A DNA stretch of 64,000 nt. It comes from Megalobrama amblycephala (taxonomy: Eukaryota; Chordata; Actinopteri; Cypriniformes; Xenocyprididae). Made by a program: the position numbers and the translations under genes. Below are positions 1 through 23,563 of this stretch, piece by piece; position 1 is the first letter of the stretch, and each line of letters begins with the position of its first letter. The DNA is taken from NCBI RefSeq assembly GCF_018812025.1, contig NC_063057.1, positions 17,002,638 to 17,066,637 on the forward strand. The letters are read 5' to 3'. The notes under the pieces were generated by a model, which did not search any database, was not told the origin of the DNA, and was given only the letters and a program-made list of their open reading frames with translations.

Positions 1-185
1 GAAAGAAAGATGAAGATGAAGAAATGTGAACAGACCACACACACTGATGTTACAGTACTCCCATGGTGTGTTTTTGTCCATTGTGTAACACCATGGACGC
101 ACGTCATTATTGGGATTGCGGCAGTAGTTGTCATCCAGGCCTTTACCTACATGCCTATAAATACAGATACAGAAGGCGTAAATCA

Positions 186-11512
<11,327 letters not shown>

Positions 11513-11549
11513 GATTCAAGGTTTGATATTCCAGGATTTGGGATGGAGA

Positions 11550-11556
11550 ATTTATA
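11550..11556 (-). promoter_or_regulatory. Possible TATA box of hgf
   Basis: The minus strand reads ccttataaattctcc, a TATAAAT match 37 bases upstream of the first hgf ATG. If it is used, transcription would start near 11525 and leave only about 15-30 nt of 5' UTR, which is unusually short. A GA-rich tract (11617-11643) lies just upstream. The assignment rests on position only. Confidence 0.3.
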
Positions 11557-12024
11557 AGGTCCGAGCTGGTGCTGCTGCTGGTGTGAGTGATGAACAGGAA
11601 CAGACCGCAGCGATCTTTCGCTCTCTCACTCACTCTCTCTCACGCAAGCGCCGCGGACGTCAGCGTTTATTGGGGAGTTTAATCTTAAATTTGGAAGTGG
11701 ATGTGGGATTTATCAGAACATGGATGAATGCTTCATTTCCTAAAACTCTGACTGTTAACCACATTAGAGACATGCAGATTGGCTCTTGCCATGAGTGAAT
11801 GCTGCTGACTAATAATAATGAATGTAGATTTACTTTTGTTTTGTGGAGCTTCTTGTAATTGGAATCTGAGGTTTTATTATGTGTGCGATGCACAATATGA
11901 AAATAATAAATATTAAAACTGTTATAAAGGCATTAAAATGTATACAAATACTGTACAAAATAAATAAAACCTGTATGAGCAAGATTGCAGTCTATTGGTT
12001 TTGGTTATGATTACAAATTGTTAT
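11557..12024. other. hgf upstream region
   Basis: A CpG-rich patch (gcgccgcggacgtcagcg, about 11647-11665) and a GA-rich tract lie directly upstream of the hgf start, consistent with promoter-proximal sequence. Nothing else is recognised. Confidence 0.35.
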
Positions 12025-12260
12025 TAAAGGGATAGCTCACCCCCAAATTATTATTTTTTTATTTACTCACCCTTATGTCGTTCCAAAACTGAATTACTTT
12101 CTTTGGTGGAAAACAAAAGGAGAAATTCTGAAGAATTGTCCAAGTCGATGTTTTCCATGCAATTCCAGTGAATAGGGACTGGAGCTTCAAAAAAGACACA
12201 ACAGCAACATAAAAGTATCACATGGTCAGTGCATTATATATTCCAAATTGTCAGAAGTTG
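12025..12260. repeat. One-sided MITE copy
   Basis: Begins aaagggatagctcaccccca, then atttactcacccttatgtcg and ttccaaaactgaatt, the standard end block of this MITE class. No matching right end was found. Confidence 0.6.
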
Positions 12261-12407
12261 GCAGACTAATTTTGACTTCTTTTTTGCCTCAAATTCAGAA
12301 TCAATAAATATAAGAAAAATAGCAAAACAATTGTAAAACAACAAAAAAAAATCCTCAATTTTGCAGGTGGTCAACCATCTTTAATGTTATTCAAACATCA
12401 GTGTGTT

Positions 12408-12886
12408 AATAAAGGCCTTGTGAAGCAAAGCGATGCGTTTGTGTAAAAAATAGCCATATTTATCAAGTTATGAAGTAAAATATCTAGCTTCCACCAGGAC
12501 GCCTTCCGTATTCAGCTTACGAAAAACACGGAACTGGCGTGGCATCAGTTAAGCTTTTTTTGCAAGTTGCATAGGGAAGGCGTAGGACGTAGCATAAGCT
12601 TTATGAACTGTGAGAGTTTTACACTTGCATCAAATGCATCCACAAATGCATCACTTTTCTTCTGAAGGCCTTTATTAACCCCTGGAGCCATGTGGAGTAG
12701 GTTTATGATGGATGGAGACACTTTCTCCAGCTCATACTCATTCATTAATCCCATTCACAGAATATTTATTAATATATCTCCGATTGTGTTCATCAGAAAG
12801 AAGAAAGTCATATACACCTAGGATGGCTTGAGGGTGAGTAAAGCTTGGGCTAATTTTCATTTGAAAGTGAACTAATCTTTTAAGGG
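12408..12886. repeat. Fold-back MITE, second copy of the 4245-4783 type
   Basis: gttaataaaggccttgtgaa at the left and aggcctttattaacccctgg near 12665. The right tail (gattgtgttcatcagaaaga ... gaactaatcttttaag) is almost the same as 4672-4773. Confidence 0.75.
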
Positions 12887-14071
12887 GGTTGGGGGATACA
12901 ATCAATATCAATGCTAGGACTGATGATTAAATGAAACATTCTCTAAAAAGTGCATATGAGAGAGATTCAGCAGAGGCAAACAATAGAACCAATTCAAAGA
13001 AAATCCCAGGGACAAAGTGGACTTTTGAGGAATTACAGCAATTACACCATGAAACTAAGCTATCTGAGAAATTAAAGCAGTCATCTGCCAGGTCACCTCC
13101 AGGCGCACAGAGTAGTTTGATTGCAATCTGAAAGTGAAATCATAGTAGGAGGAGGATTGGGAGTAAGTAAATTTCTGACCACTTCACACCCACCCTGCTA
13201 TTCCACAGCAAAGCCAATATATGCAATATAAGTCACGGCATCAATAAAGAAAGACTTCTGATGGATCTCCCCTGCTCTGGATGCTGGTCGAAGTGGCACA
13301 GCTGGAAGCAATCCCATTCCGATTGCCGAACGCGGGGCTTCATGTTTAACTAAGTGTTCTTGAGTATTTAGACGCGAACCATGTGGAGGGCACAATCGTT
13401 ATTTCACAGGAAATCCACACTTTGGCCGTTAATGGGCAGTTCTAAATGCCCTCTAGAGAGCGAGAGAGAGAGAGACATAGAAAGAGGTGAAACGCAGACC
13501 TCGGATTCTTTCTCATTAAGTCGCGTGGAGCTTTTAAAGTCGACCTAACTGTTGAAATGTTTGCATTGCGGTATGTGTGGCGAGCAGGTGGGCCCAAGCG
13601 GCATGCTGGCCAGCCGGCAGCGGTGGAGTCCAGGTGTCAGCGTGTCAGTCGGAGGGAGAGGGCTGTGCCTGGCGGGGCTGTTGGGGAGAATGTGGCCAGA
13701 TTAAATGCATTGACTTAAATACATCAGGCTGGGCTTTGACCACCACCCAATCCCCAAGGGCGGCCTGGCCTGGTGAAACCCATTTCAAAGCAGTCCGAAT
13801 TAACTCCCCTCTTTTCCACTGCAGGTTTTACTGTGAAAATAAGTCGTTTTACAATGAGATGAAAGAGTCTTTATTGAGCAACTGATAATGATACAGTCCC
13901 ATTTGTCACAACATATGTCCGTGTCAGGTATCTCACTTCAGAGTGACAGCTGTTCTGTGGGATGGGTCTGCTGAAGACAAGACCTCAGTTTCCTCATCTA
14001 AGGAAACTATCACTATATATTTTCTGAAGTATTTCAGTTATACTCATGTTTAAGAACTTGAACCCCTAAAG
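12887..14071. other. Repeat-poor intergenic sequence
   Basis: No gene recognised. 13190-13440 and the GC-richer 13560-13800 are free of obvious repeats and could be regulatory, but nothing in the sequence proves it. A GA run lies at 13458-13474. Confidence 0.4.
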
Positions 14072-14285
14072 GTGCGGTCACACGAGCATAGGAGAAATTT
14101 CTCAGGCAAAAAAGTCAATTTTCTATTGTTAACAGCACAGCTCACATCGAAGTCACTTTCAAACCAAGCATTTTTCTGTTTGTGAATATGAACTCATTGT
14201 GATTCCTATTGACAAGACTAAATGTAGCCCATGAAATTCCCACAGAGCAACAATAAATGTGACCACACATTCAGTATTTGGCATG
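14072..14285. repeat. GTGCGGTCACA-type MITE
   Basis: Starts aaggtgcggtcacacgagca and ends aaatgtgaccacacattc. Middle phrase aagtcactttcaaacca. Related copies: 15955-16095, 25195-25318, 33590-33865 and 42372-42629. Confidence 0.7.
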
Positions 14286-14646
14286 TTACTCACCCCACAC
14301 CATTTGTGCTACAAACATGAATGATACTTCTAATCATTTGAATTTTTGAAGAGAGGTCTGCTTTTACCTGGTGGATAGAAGAACAAGGTGGAACATTGTT
14401 ATTGGTGCAACATTCTCCTTCACTGTACAGTACATTAAAGTTTCAATGTAAAGGAAGTATGGCAATCACTTCTTCTGTATTGTGACATATACCAATCAGG
14501 CATAACATTATGACCTCCTTCCTAATATTGTGTTAGTAGCAGCAGATCCTTTAAGTCCTGTAAGTTGCGAGGTGGGGCCTTCATGGATCGGACTTGTTTG
14601 CCATGAGCTCCCCAGGTAAGCAACGCACACGCACCCGGCCATGATG

Positions 14647-14842
14647 TCAAAGAAAACATGATTCATCAGACCAGGCCTCCTTCTTCCATTGCTCCATGGT
14701 CCAGTTCTGATGCTCACGTGCCCACTGTTGGCGCTTTCGGCAGTGGACAGGGGTCAGCATGGGCACCCTGACTGGTTTGCGGCTATGCAGCCCCATACGC
14801 GACAAACTGCGATGCACTGTGTATTCTGAAACCTTTCCATCA
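14647..14842 (-). pseudogene. Tc1-like transposase remnant
   Basis: About 65 codons resembling the DNA-binding-to-catalytic linker and the first catalytic Asp block (W-DES-F) of Tc1/mariner transposases. It is truncated on both sides. Confidence 0.7.
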
Positions 14843-14854
14843 GAACAAGTATTA

Positions 14855-15441
14855 AAGGGATAGTTCACCCAAGGGCATCCAAGATGTAGCTGACTTTGTT
14901 TCTTCAGTAGAACACAAATGATGATTTTTAACTCCAACTGTTGCAGTCTGTCAGTCGTATAATGCACGTCAATGGGAACAACATCTATAAGAGTAAAAAA
15001 AAAAACATGCACAGACAAATCCAAATTAAACCCTGCGGCTCGTGACGACACATTGATATCCTAAGATAAACGTGCTCTGATGCCGGAAGTGATCTCTCGC
15101 GCGTATACGTCAATGAGTGCGAGAGATCACTTCCGGCATCAGAGTGCATTCAGACCTCACACACCAGATGCTCAAGGCAGTTGGACAAAGAGGTAAAAAA
15201 ATGATATAAATACTCGTCATGAGCTGCAGGGTTTAATTTGGATTTGTCTGTGCATGTTTTTTTGACTCTTATAGATGGAATTCCCATTGACATGCATTAT
15301 ATGACTGACAGACTGCAACGATTGGAGTTAAAAATCATAATTTGTGTTCTACTGAAGAAACAAAGTCAGCTACATCTTGGATGCCCTGGGGGTAAGCAGA
15401 GGAACATCAAATTTTCATTTTTGGGTGAACTATCTCTTTAA
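14855..15441. repeat. Full fold-back MITE inside the Tc1 fragment
   Basis: Ends aaagggatagttcacccaag and gggtgaactatctcttta. Arms are mirrored over about 220 nt, with a perfect inner hairpin (gatgccggaagtgatctctc / gagagatcacttccggcatc) around 15079-15143. Confidence 0.85.
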
Positions 15442-15535
15442 CTTCTTGAGCAACTTGACATACAGTAGCTCATCTGTTGGATTGGACCACACAGGCCAGC
15501 CTTTTTTTGGAGATGCTCTGACCCAGTCGGTGTAG

Positions 15536-17090
15536 ATCCAAGTAAAACAAATTATCAAAAAAAAAAAATAATAATAATAGGGTGGGATTTGGTTCTTATC
15601 AGTTGTTGTTGATTTGGATGGAGGGAGGATGATCTGAATGCAAGCTTACAGTTGATCATAAGAAAGGGGGCAGGGTTTAAACAGACTACATGACTGCATT
15701 TAGAAAATAGATTTACATTTTTTATATCTTCTGAGTGGCTGTGATTTATGTCATGGTGTAGTTTTGTGTTCACTGTAGATATACAAATTGCTTGTCACTG
15801 CAAACTTGTTGAGACCATTTCACTTGAATATTTGATTTGTTCAGGTAAAAACTTTGATCAAAGCAAAATTTCTGTTCTTTATTCACTGAATTACTTCAAA
15901 ACTTTATGCAAATCTGCAATAATTAAATAACTTTTGTTGGTTATCGCAGAAAATTTGAGTGACCAACCCGATGCTAAATCTGAATGGGGATATCTTTCAC
16001 CCTTATGCAAAATTCCCGATCTCATGGCATTCTATTGAAATGACTGGATTTCAACTGGAAAATTTACCAAACAACAGTAAATGTTACCACACCTTAATGT
16101 TGGGGTAGAGATGGCCTCCTAGTAACCACATAGCAATACCCAGGGAAGGCACCGCTCGCATTTTCTTCAGAATGTACCATTCTAGTTTTGTGTTCTTTCT
16201 TTATCTTGCTGATCCCAACTGTGGCTATAATGGCTTGGCTCGGTACCAGCACAGTCATTGAGTCAATGAGTTTGTGTGTGATCTTTGTTTCAAAAATGCT
16301 TGTTCCTTTTAAAGACCACTTCATTAAAGTACCATCAGAACTCCCGTCTGAACCTCAGCCACTCCTCCAATCTTTGTCTCTTGCTGTCTCATTCATTAAT
16401 TGCCATTCTTATTCGTTCTGATTGTATCTGTTTGCCTCACTCCCAAACAGTCTCTATCTCCATCACTGCCTTTGCTCAAACACTCCTCATCAGTGTGAGC
16501 GCTGTCGCCTCTGAGGAGAGCGCCTGCTTCGGCTTTAGCGCTATATAGTGCAGCTGGACAGAGAAAAAGCTCAGATATCAAGGGAGGAAAAGCGAACCAT
16601 GAGCACAGAGGTCTCAGAGTCACTTTAGGACAACATAGGCCTCTTAAAACACTGGAGAGAGATTAGGACAAGACTGAGGGTTAGGTAAAATATGGATTAG
16701 TGCTTTGTGTCTGGTACCCGTGAATTAGCACCAAGGGGTCAAGTTTTGGCAGGCTAGAATGAGCCAGTTTGCCCCTACTGGTAGAAGTTTGCAAAAAGCA
16801 TATTTTTTCCATTTACAGCCATTGAAATGTAGCCATATGTTCTGATGGAATACATTTTTTGCCAGAAACATATAAATCTCAAGTATTTCATTGTGTTATA
16901 GTGCAGTTTTTGTTGGTATTTTTAATGTGATGCTGTGCTGCCACTTTTTTTATTATACAACAATTGTAAAAAAAGCTCACTCCCACTTACCACTTTCACT
17001 CACATATCTCTCGCCCAATTTTTTCCCCCCCATTAGGGTCTTTGAATGTGTATTTTCCTTCTCAATTTCAATTCTAATCTCAAGGACACA
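15536..17090. other. Intergenic, no gene recognised
   Basis: Contains a one-sided GTGCGGTCACA-type MITE at about 15955-16095. Short open frames at 16094-16623 lack motifs or splice context. Confidence 0.45.
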
Positions 17091-17530
17091 CTTTTAAAAA
17101 GTGCATTTTGTAATAATGTCAAATGAAGTTTTACTTTAAAGTACATTTTAAATCATTGTTTTAATAATTTTTTCTTGTGATTTAAAGAAGTACACTTATT
17201 TTGATGTACTGATTAACAGACTAAAGCACATGTAAAGTACAAAATTCTAATTACCGTAGTGTGTTATTTTGTTAACATATTTTAAATGTGCTAAATTGCA
17301 ACTTCATCATTACAAATATATTTAAATACATGATTTCCATAGAAATGACAGTAAGATATATTTTACTTTACCATAAATGTGTGTCAGTTCATTCAAACGT
17401 ACACTTTAACCATATTTCAAAGACAATAGAATTATGAAATTACATAAAGATGAATTTAAGTCCTACTTAAGTGGGTAAAAAAAATCATTTAATTGCAAAT
17501 AACATACAATTAAGTGTCCAAAAACATTAC
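17091..17530. repeat. Dispersed AAGTGTACTT-type repeat
   Basis: AT-rich with recurring ttactttaaagtacatttta, aagtacactt and actttaccataaatgtg phrases. It resembles a repeat common in cyprinid genomes. Boundaries are approximate. Confidence 0.45.
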
Positions 17531-18059
17531 TGTAAAGATGCTTTAGCATTAAGCTTCATATGCAAACAATTATGTATATTAGATGTTGTGGGCTTTGTCT
17601 CTCATCTTGCACACACACACACACACACCATTATGACATAAGTCTTGCAATATGGACTGGCTCTGAAGGGTGGGTCTCACACTAGAGGCTTGAGGGGAAC
17701 ACTTATTCTGCAAAGGCTGGGGTCTGTCATCCTGCTGTGTGCACTTTCGCACATACAAACACACATGCGCAAATACCATTCCCTTGTGGGACTAATGTTT
17801 TAACCCTCATCTAGGGGCCTAATCGCCAATATGATCTCCTTTCCATGACCTTAGACCCAAGTCTGTTAAAGTCTCTCTAGCCAGTTAAAAAAAAAACTCA
17901 GTTTTTCTTGTACCTCCTCATGAGAAAGTCAGAATTTGAGCGGTAAAGATGGTATATGAATAAAAAAGAATTGACAGTGAGGAGGAACTCACTGGCATGA
18001 TTCTAGGGTGTTGGTGGTATGCAGTTTATAAGGTGCTCTGAATGGTTGTTAGAGTGTTC

Positions 18060-18345
18060 GGTCACACTTTATATAAGGTGTTTTTAGCTATGTAGCCTAA
18101 TTACATCAAAAATGTTAGGTACAATATACTTATTGTATTCAAGTTATATTGCAAAACACTTTTGCTGCTATTAAGGTTTGGGACAGGTTTTGTGGTGTGG
18201 TTAGGTTTAAGGGTAGGTTAAGGGGTACTAAGGGAAGCGTGAACAGTGTAATTATTGATGTATCAGAAATTAATCACAGCTTTAATTACATGCATATGAG
18301 AAAAATGTAAAAAGTAGTTAAAACACATTTAATATAAAATGGGAC
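18060..18345. repeat. Dispersed TCACACTTTATAT-type repeat
   Basis: gtcacactttatataaggtg, cttttgctgctattaaggtt, ggttaggtttaagggtaggt and attaatcacagctttaatta are typical of a repeat family widespread in cyprinids. Confidence 0.55.
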
Positions 18346-20716
18346 TGATGCATGTGAACCATGTGTAGTTCTATGGCATCACTGTCGAAGAGTAGTTAGC
18401 GGGTGAAGTTGATTTACTTATTGTACAGTTAACGAACGTTATCATGAGCATTGTGAAACGGGTGCCATAAAAATGTCAGTAGACAGAGAAGATTTCAACG
18501 AGCGGTTCATTCATAAATCCGTAAGATTTTACCTTCATGCTGTGGAAATACAAACCAGAACACAGAACACAAGGAGTGCGGCGCTAAAAAGGGGTGGAGC
18601 TAAGGTCTATATAGTTGTTAGTGCCTTCCTGTGCCGTAAGTTTAATTACTTTGAAAAGAAACATAGAACATGTAACGTATGATGTGGGACATCTTACATT
18701 CCGAAGTTTAATACTTAGGGTCAGGGGTTTTGTAAACAATGTTAGCGATAGTAATGATGCTTGCTAAAAATATAGCTAGCATTTAGATGCATGACGAAAA
18801 TAGAAATTTGGAAGGAAACTGACAATGGAAAATTAAGAGTTTCTCAAATGCAGTGATGGAACAGCCAGTCATGGCATCCCCATTCTGGAACCACAGTTCT
18901 CCCTTGTGTGGTAATAAAGCGGCCCTCCAGCTCTATGAATCTGCACGTCTGGGGCTTTCCTTGCTTGTTGTGTAGCGATCGTTGGTCCCGCGCTCTAATA
19001 GGGAGCAGATGGCGTGCTATTTCACAAGTCGCGCCTTGGAAAAACATTCCTGCACATAAATCCAATTACAAACGAGCAGGTTTCTTAACCCTGGTGCGCG
19101 TGCGACCGGCCACAGATCACATCGGTGCAGCTATCGCTTTCCCCAGATAGCAATGTTATGGATGGAAACAAAGGAAAGTGGACTGACCACACTTTTGTAA
19201 CTTGACGTCAGTGAGGACACAAATGAACAAATTTTAATGAAGCAAAAATAAACTATTAGGTTGGAATAAACAATGTCAAGAAGATGATTTGTTTTGTGGT
19301 CATGTCTCAATCAGGAATTTCCAGGGTAAACTTCTGAGGCATCTTCACTTTCTTAAGTAAGTTTTTTCTCAAAATTAGTCTTTACACGTTTATTACATCA
19401 AATCTGTTAAAGAATTGACAATCTTCCAATTTAAATGGCAAGTTGGGGTGGGACATATCAAAGGCTAGTACTTTTTTCCAAATAGACAATAAGGATTAGT
19501 TACATCACAAGCATGATCCACAATTCATTACTTGCTATTGCTAGTTTGAGGCAGGTGATATTAGGAGGAGGGGTATTCTAATTCTATAGAGCATTTGATT
19601 GGGTAAACATTTGTAGTGCAAAATGAGTCATCAATATATCCGTCCTGTTTCCATAACAAAATAAGAAATGAAATGTTGTCATAATGAAGCTTAAATCAGT
19701 ACAGATAACAGATCCAATGAAAATAAATCAAATGAAGTCCTAAAAATGATTTATAATCTCAGAAGGGTTGACTAATTCAGTCGGTTATGCTTATTGGTTG
19801 TCTTCCAGTTCCTGGTTTACAGTTTTGAAATCGAGCCCAAAGAAAAGACCCTGCCCTGGCCTGAAAAGGGCGGAGGGCTGGAGCCCTGGTGCTGTGGCAG
19901 CTGTGAGATTGTCTGGCACCTCATTGCTTACTAAGTGGCTCCACGTGTGAGGGAACAAGCCCAAATAAATCGTTTTAGCCTTCCAGACACTCAGCCACAC
20001 GGCCACCTCCAGCACCCTGCTGAGACTGCTCAAGACCGGACTCAGAGTGACTGCTGTGTCTTAAGTGGAGTTATTAGCGAGGAAGAGAGAACTCAGAGGT
20101 AGAGGGCAAGCAAGAGAAGAAAGCATTAGACAGGTGTTAATAGATGTCCTGCAGCTTTCAAAAGCCCCTCATGCAGGTCTGGGTGCTGGACTTCAGTTTC
20201 ACAGGCAGCAAATTACCTGGACCGCAGTTTGACCCTCTTGCCTTTCAAGTACACACACCACCCCAACCTGGCATGTGAGTTTGGACACTAAGGGTGTAAA
20301 GCTAGTGGCCTACAAGCAGATTTTCATCGTTAGTCTTACTGACTAAAAAGAGAAAAAAAATATTCTGAAAAATATGAACAGAAACCTCAACTTTAACAAG
20401 TCTGATAACAGAAAATTTGAACTAAAGGGTATTGCAATTAAAAGGGATTACAAATTCAGTTTACATTTACTTTTCCTAAAGATGCACACACAATTTCACA
20501 TAATCCAAATGCTACATGTATAGAATATTTGTAATATGTCATAATGTAATGTAGGTTTTTTGCTTGAAATACAGTTCTACCAGAAAGACTCGGGGAGGTA
20601 AGATAACGTGACAACCATATTTCAATCATGACAACTCTCGCAGTGGATTAAATTCAACCAGCACTTATTGGCATGGGGTATGAAGTATACATGGCTTGAT
20701 TTTGGCGTACGAGATC
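18346..20716. other. Intergenic, no gene recognised
   Basis: 18840-19150 is GC-richer and free of recognised repeats, a possible conserved non-coding stretch. No coding evidence. Confidence 0.4.
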
Positions 20717-20722
20717 TGCTAC

Positions 20723-20768
20723 GCTGCTGCTGTTGCTGCTGCTACTGCTGCTGCTGCTGTTGCTGCTG
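20723..20768. repeat. (CTG)n trinucleotide repeat
   Basis: Imperfect ctgctgctgttgctgctgct run. No open frame with gene evidence spans it. Confidence 0.85.
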
Positions 20769-21309
20769 AGCAAATACAAATTGTTTAGCTTCGTCAAATA
20801 AAACAACAAGGAAAAGGCTGCTGCAAGAATGGTAGAACCCCCTGTAGCAGATCTCTACAGGTGGCGCTGGGGAGGAGGAGGGATAACAGCGCTTCACATT
20901 GCGCAGCTTGTCGATCGCAGGCTAGGGTACGATATATATGGTTGCGTGGATATGGAATTACTTCCGATTGGCTGATGCCATGGCGTAGAAAGAACCAATC
21001 AGCGCTCGGTTAGAGTTTCATGACTGAACTTTGTATTTATTAACAATCAGCAAGCAAAATGTTGTAAGAAAGTTCTTTGGCGTAGGCCCCGTCCATAGCT
21101 CAGATCCTTAAGGGTTGCAGACTCTGCATTTCCTGCCTGAAGATAAAGGCAGGGGCATAGCCGACCCCCTGGGAGGTATGGACAGGGACCATCCTGGTGG
21201 TGGTGGGGAGGATGGAGGTGAAGGTTTGCGTTTGCGTGAACATGTATCAGCAATCTTATATACTCCAAGTGCAAGATAATGATTGGTTAGCTCTAAACTA
21301 ATCGGTGAC
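20769..21309. other. GC-richer unexplained block
   Basis: Holds two CCAAT/ATTGG motifs (gattggctgatgcca, gaaccaatcagcgc) around 20966-21004. Unannotated; it could be an old element or a promoter-like region. No gene recognised. Confidence 0.3.
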
Positions 21310-21641
21310 TGTGACGAGCAGGGCGGGCGAGAGCCATGAGGGAATGGCGCGAGGCCGGTGACGCAAGTGATAACGAGCATCACCTGGGAGGCGCACCGGC
21401 CTTGAGTCTCTCATGGAGGAGCTCCGGGAGCATAAAAGGAGGAGCGACGACAGTGAAGGACGAGAGAGGACCAGGCCTGGACTTTATTTTATGTTTTATT
21501 ATGTTTGTGTCACCGGCAGACGTCCGCGAGGGCCTGCCGGCATTACTTTCGTTTTGTATTTGTTTATTTTGGAATTAAAACTTTGTTTGAACGTTCGCCG
21601 GTTCCCGCCTCCTTCTTCCCGTACATACGAACTGTGTTACA
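21310..21641 (+). repeat. 5' LTR
   Basis: 332 bp. Contains a TATA-like gcataaaagg (about 21429) and an attaaa motif (about 21575) near the R/U5 side. Carries 19 bases absent from the 3' LTR near its start. Confidence 0.9.
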
Positions 21642-22276
21642 TTGGTGCCGAAACCCGGGAGGAAGGAGGGACTTGCTGTCGGAGAGCCCTCGCTGCTGAG
21701 GGGGATCGCGGTGCTGCGGAGTTCGGGCAGCGCGGGAGTGAAGACCGCGAGAGGCTGCCCGAGGCAGTGGTACTGGAGCATTGTGAAAGGTGGGACGGAG
21801 ACCCGGATGCCGTACTCCTGGGACAAGGTGGGGTGGCTGCAGTCCTGGAGGGAGCGGAGGAGTGCCGTCGTCCGCCGTGGGCCGGAGCCTGCTACCGTCC
21901 GCCATGAAGGGGAGGAGCAGGGGACGGCGGACTCGCTGCCGGCTGCCTTCAACCGGAGGAGCCATCGCCAGCCGCCAGGAGGAGGTTGAGGATTGGGCCG
22001 TCCACTGAGCATCCAGTGCCATCGCATGGCACCGCGAGGAAGAGCCTCTCGGCAGGCTGAGGACCGAGCGGCAGTGTGTCTGGGAGCTGGACCCAGAATT
22101 TTTTTTTCTCTTTTTCCTCTCTCCCCTCTCTCGTCCTGTCGCTTCCCTTGCTTCCGTCTCCTTTCTCTCGTCTCGTCTGTCCTTACCCCCAGGTGCTGCG
22201 GCCGCCGAGACAGGCCCCAGGGGGGAGTAAGCGCAGTCGTGGGAGTACCCCCAGCCTGCGAGGGGCGATGGGGGTA

Positions 22277-22589
22277 TGTGACGAGCAGGGAACGGCGCGA
22301 GGCCGGTGACGCAAGTGATAACGAGCATCACCTGGGAGGCGCACCGGCCTTGAGTCTCTCACGGAGGAGCTCCGGGAGCATAAAAGGAGGAGCGACGACA
22401 GTGAAGGATGAGAGAGGACCAGGCCTGGACTTTATTTTATGTTTTATTATGTTTGTGTGGCCGGCAGATGTCCGCGAGGGTCTGCCGGCATTACTTTTGT
22501 TTTGTATTTTTTTATTTTGGAATTAAAACTTTGTTTGAGCGTTCGCCGGTTCCCGCCTCCTTCTTCCCGTTCATACAAACTGTGTTACA
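22277..22589 (+). repeat. 3' LTR
   Basis: 313 bp, nearly identical to the 5' LTR from ggcgcgaggccggtgacgca onwards, followed by the GTGAC duplication. Confidence 0.9.
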
Positions 22590-22735
22590 GTGACGTAACA
22601 TTGAGTCTTCCTGGCAGAACTTACGCTAGAGCTTTCATTTTGTTAAAATGTTTGTTAAAGGTCAACATAACATTGATCAACAAAATATTTGTTGGAGCCT
22701 ATAAGTTATTATTTAACAGTCCCACCGAACCATCT

Positions 22736-23563
22736 TTAAAGGAAGGGTAGGTGATTTGCTTAAAAAACATTTTTTGTTATGCTGGTTGAAAGCCTCTTCA
22801 CATCCGATGTCCTACTGATGTCCTACCTGACTGTCAATGGCCCTGTCCCAAAAGGCACCCTAAACACTTCCGGTCTTCCTACGAATCCGCACTTTCATGA
22901 CATAACGCTGCGTCGGGAAAATGTTTGCTGCGGATTCTGCACCAGTGCGGGATCAGCAAAAGTGCGCATCGAGGGCGCATATCGGCCGCAAAGGAGGCGT
23001 TCGTAAAGGCTCTGAAGACTAAAATTGACAAATGGGACACCCTACAGTCTTGTGGACTTAATGGACACATGCACGCAGCAGCCATTGTAAGTCCACAAGA
23101 CCAAAAGTGCATAGAAGTGTGCCATTTGGGACAGGGCGTCCTGTTCGCACAGACATCATACGTCATCAGCGCACTTCATGCTATGCAGAGGTAAGAGATG
23201 GATAATTTGGAAGAGATGAAAACCTGTGACCTTATACTCGGAGTGGTTTGTGATTCTAATTTATGCATTTCAATGGCAACATCAACACCGAAATGAATCT
23301 GCAGCAGTCAGGTGATACAGGTCAGTGCTCTTTAAGTTGTTTACATTCAATATTATTGTAATATTATGTGCTTTGAGACATGAGGTAGTTTAACGCAGTC
23401 TCTCGAGGTGCTTTTATTTGCTCCCTGCTGTACGAGACGTGTTCATGTGTTTTTGAAGGAGGCGTGGCTTTGGAGGCGCTCTGATGGGAGGGTGGGACCT
23501 TATGCTTTCAAAGCTAGCTCACTATTGCTAGTCGCTCCGAATATGATCTACCCTACCTTTAAG
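22736..23563. mobile_element. Nested MITEs
   Basis: The outer ends aaaggaagggtaggtgat and tctaccctacctttaa are inverted. Inside, 22839-23141 is a second element with inverted ends ggccctgtcccaaaag and atttgggacagggc. Small open frames here are element sequence. Confidence 0.65.

Larger units (their letters stand above)
14487..15535 (-). mobile_element. Tc1-like transposon fragment split by a fold-back element
   Basis: 14487-14854 and 15442-15535 match a common fish Tc1-type element (ataccaatcaggcataacat ... atgctctgacccagtcggt). The minus strand of 14647-14842 encodes transposase pieces YTVHRSLSRMGLHSRKPVRV and EAWSDESCFL. Large internal deletions and the insertion make it inactive. Confidence 0.75.
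21310..22589 (+). mobile_element. Non-autonomous LTR retrotransposon, complete but internally deleted
   Basis: Two direct LTRs (21310-21641 and 22277-22589) start tgtgacgagcaggg and end actgtgttaca or aactgtgttaca. Flanking duplications GTGAC occur at 21305-21309 and 22590-22594. A primer-binding-like site tggtgccgaaacccggga sits 2 nt after the 5' LTR, and a purine-rich tract (gaggggcgatgggggta) precedes the 3' LTR. The 635-nt interior is GC-rich and shows no gag, protease or reverse transcriptase motif. The LTRs differ by a 19-nt indel and a few substitutions, so the insertion is fairly young. Confidence 0.9.

Noticed and set aside
21564..22331. Longest open frame in the window (255 codons, minus strand)
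   Set aside because: It lies inside the LTR retrotransposon, runs against its transcription direction, and results from GC-rich composition; no domain is recognisable.
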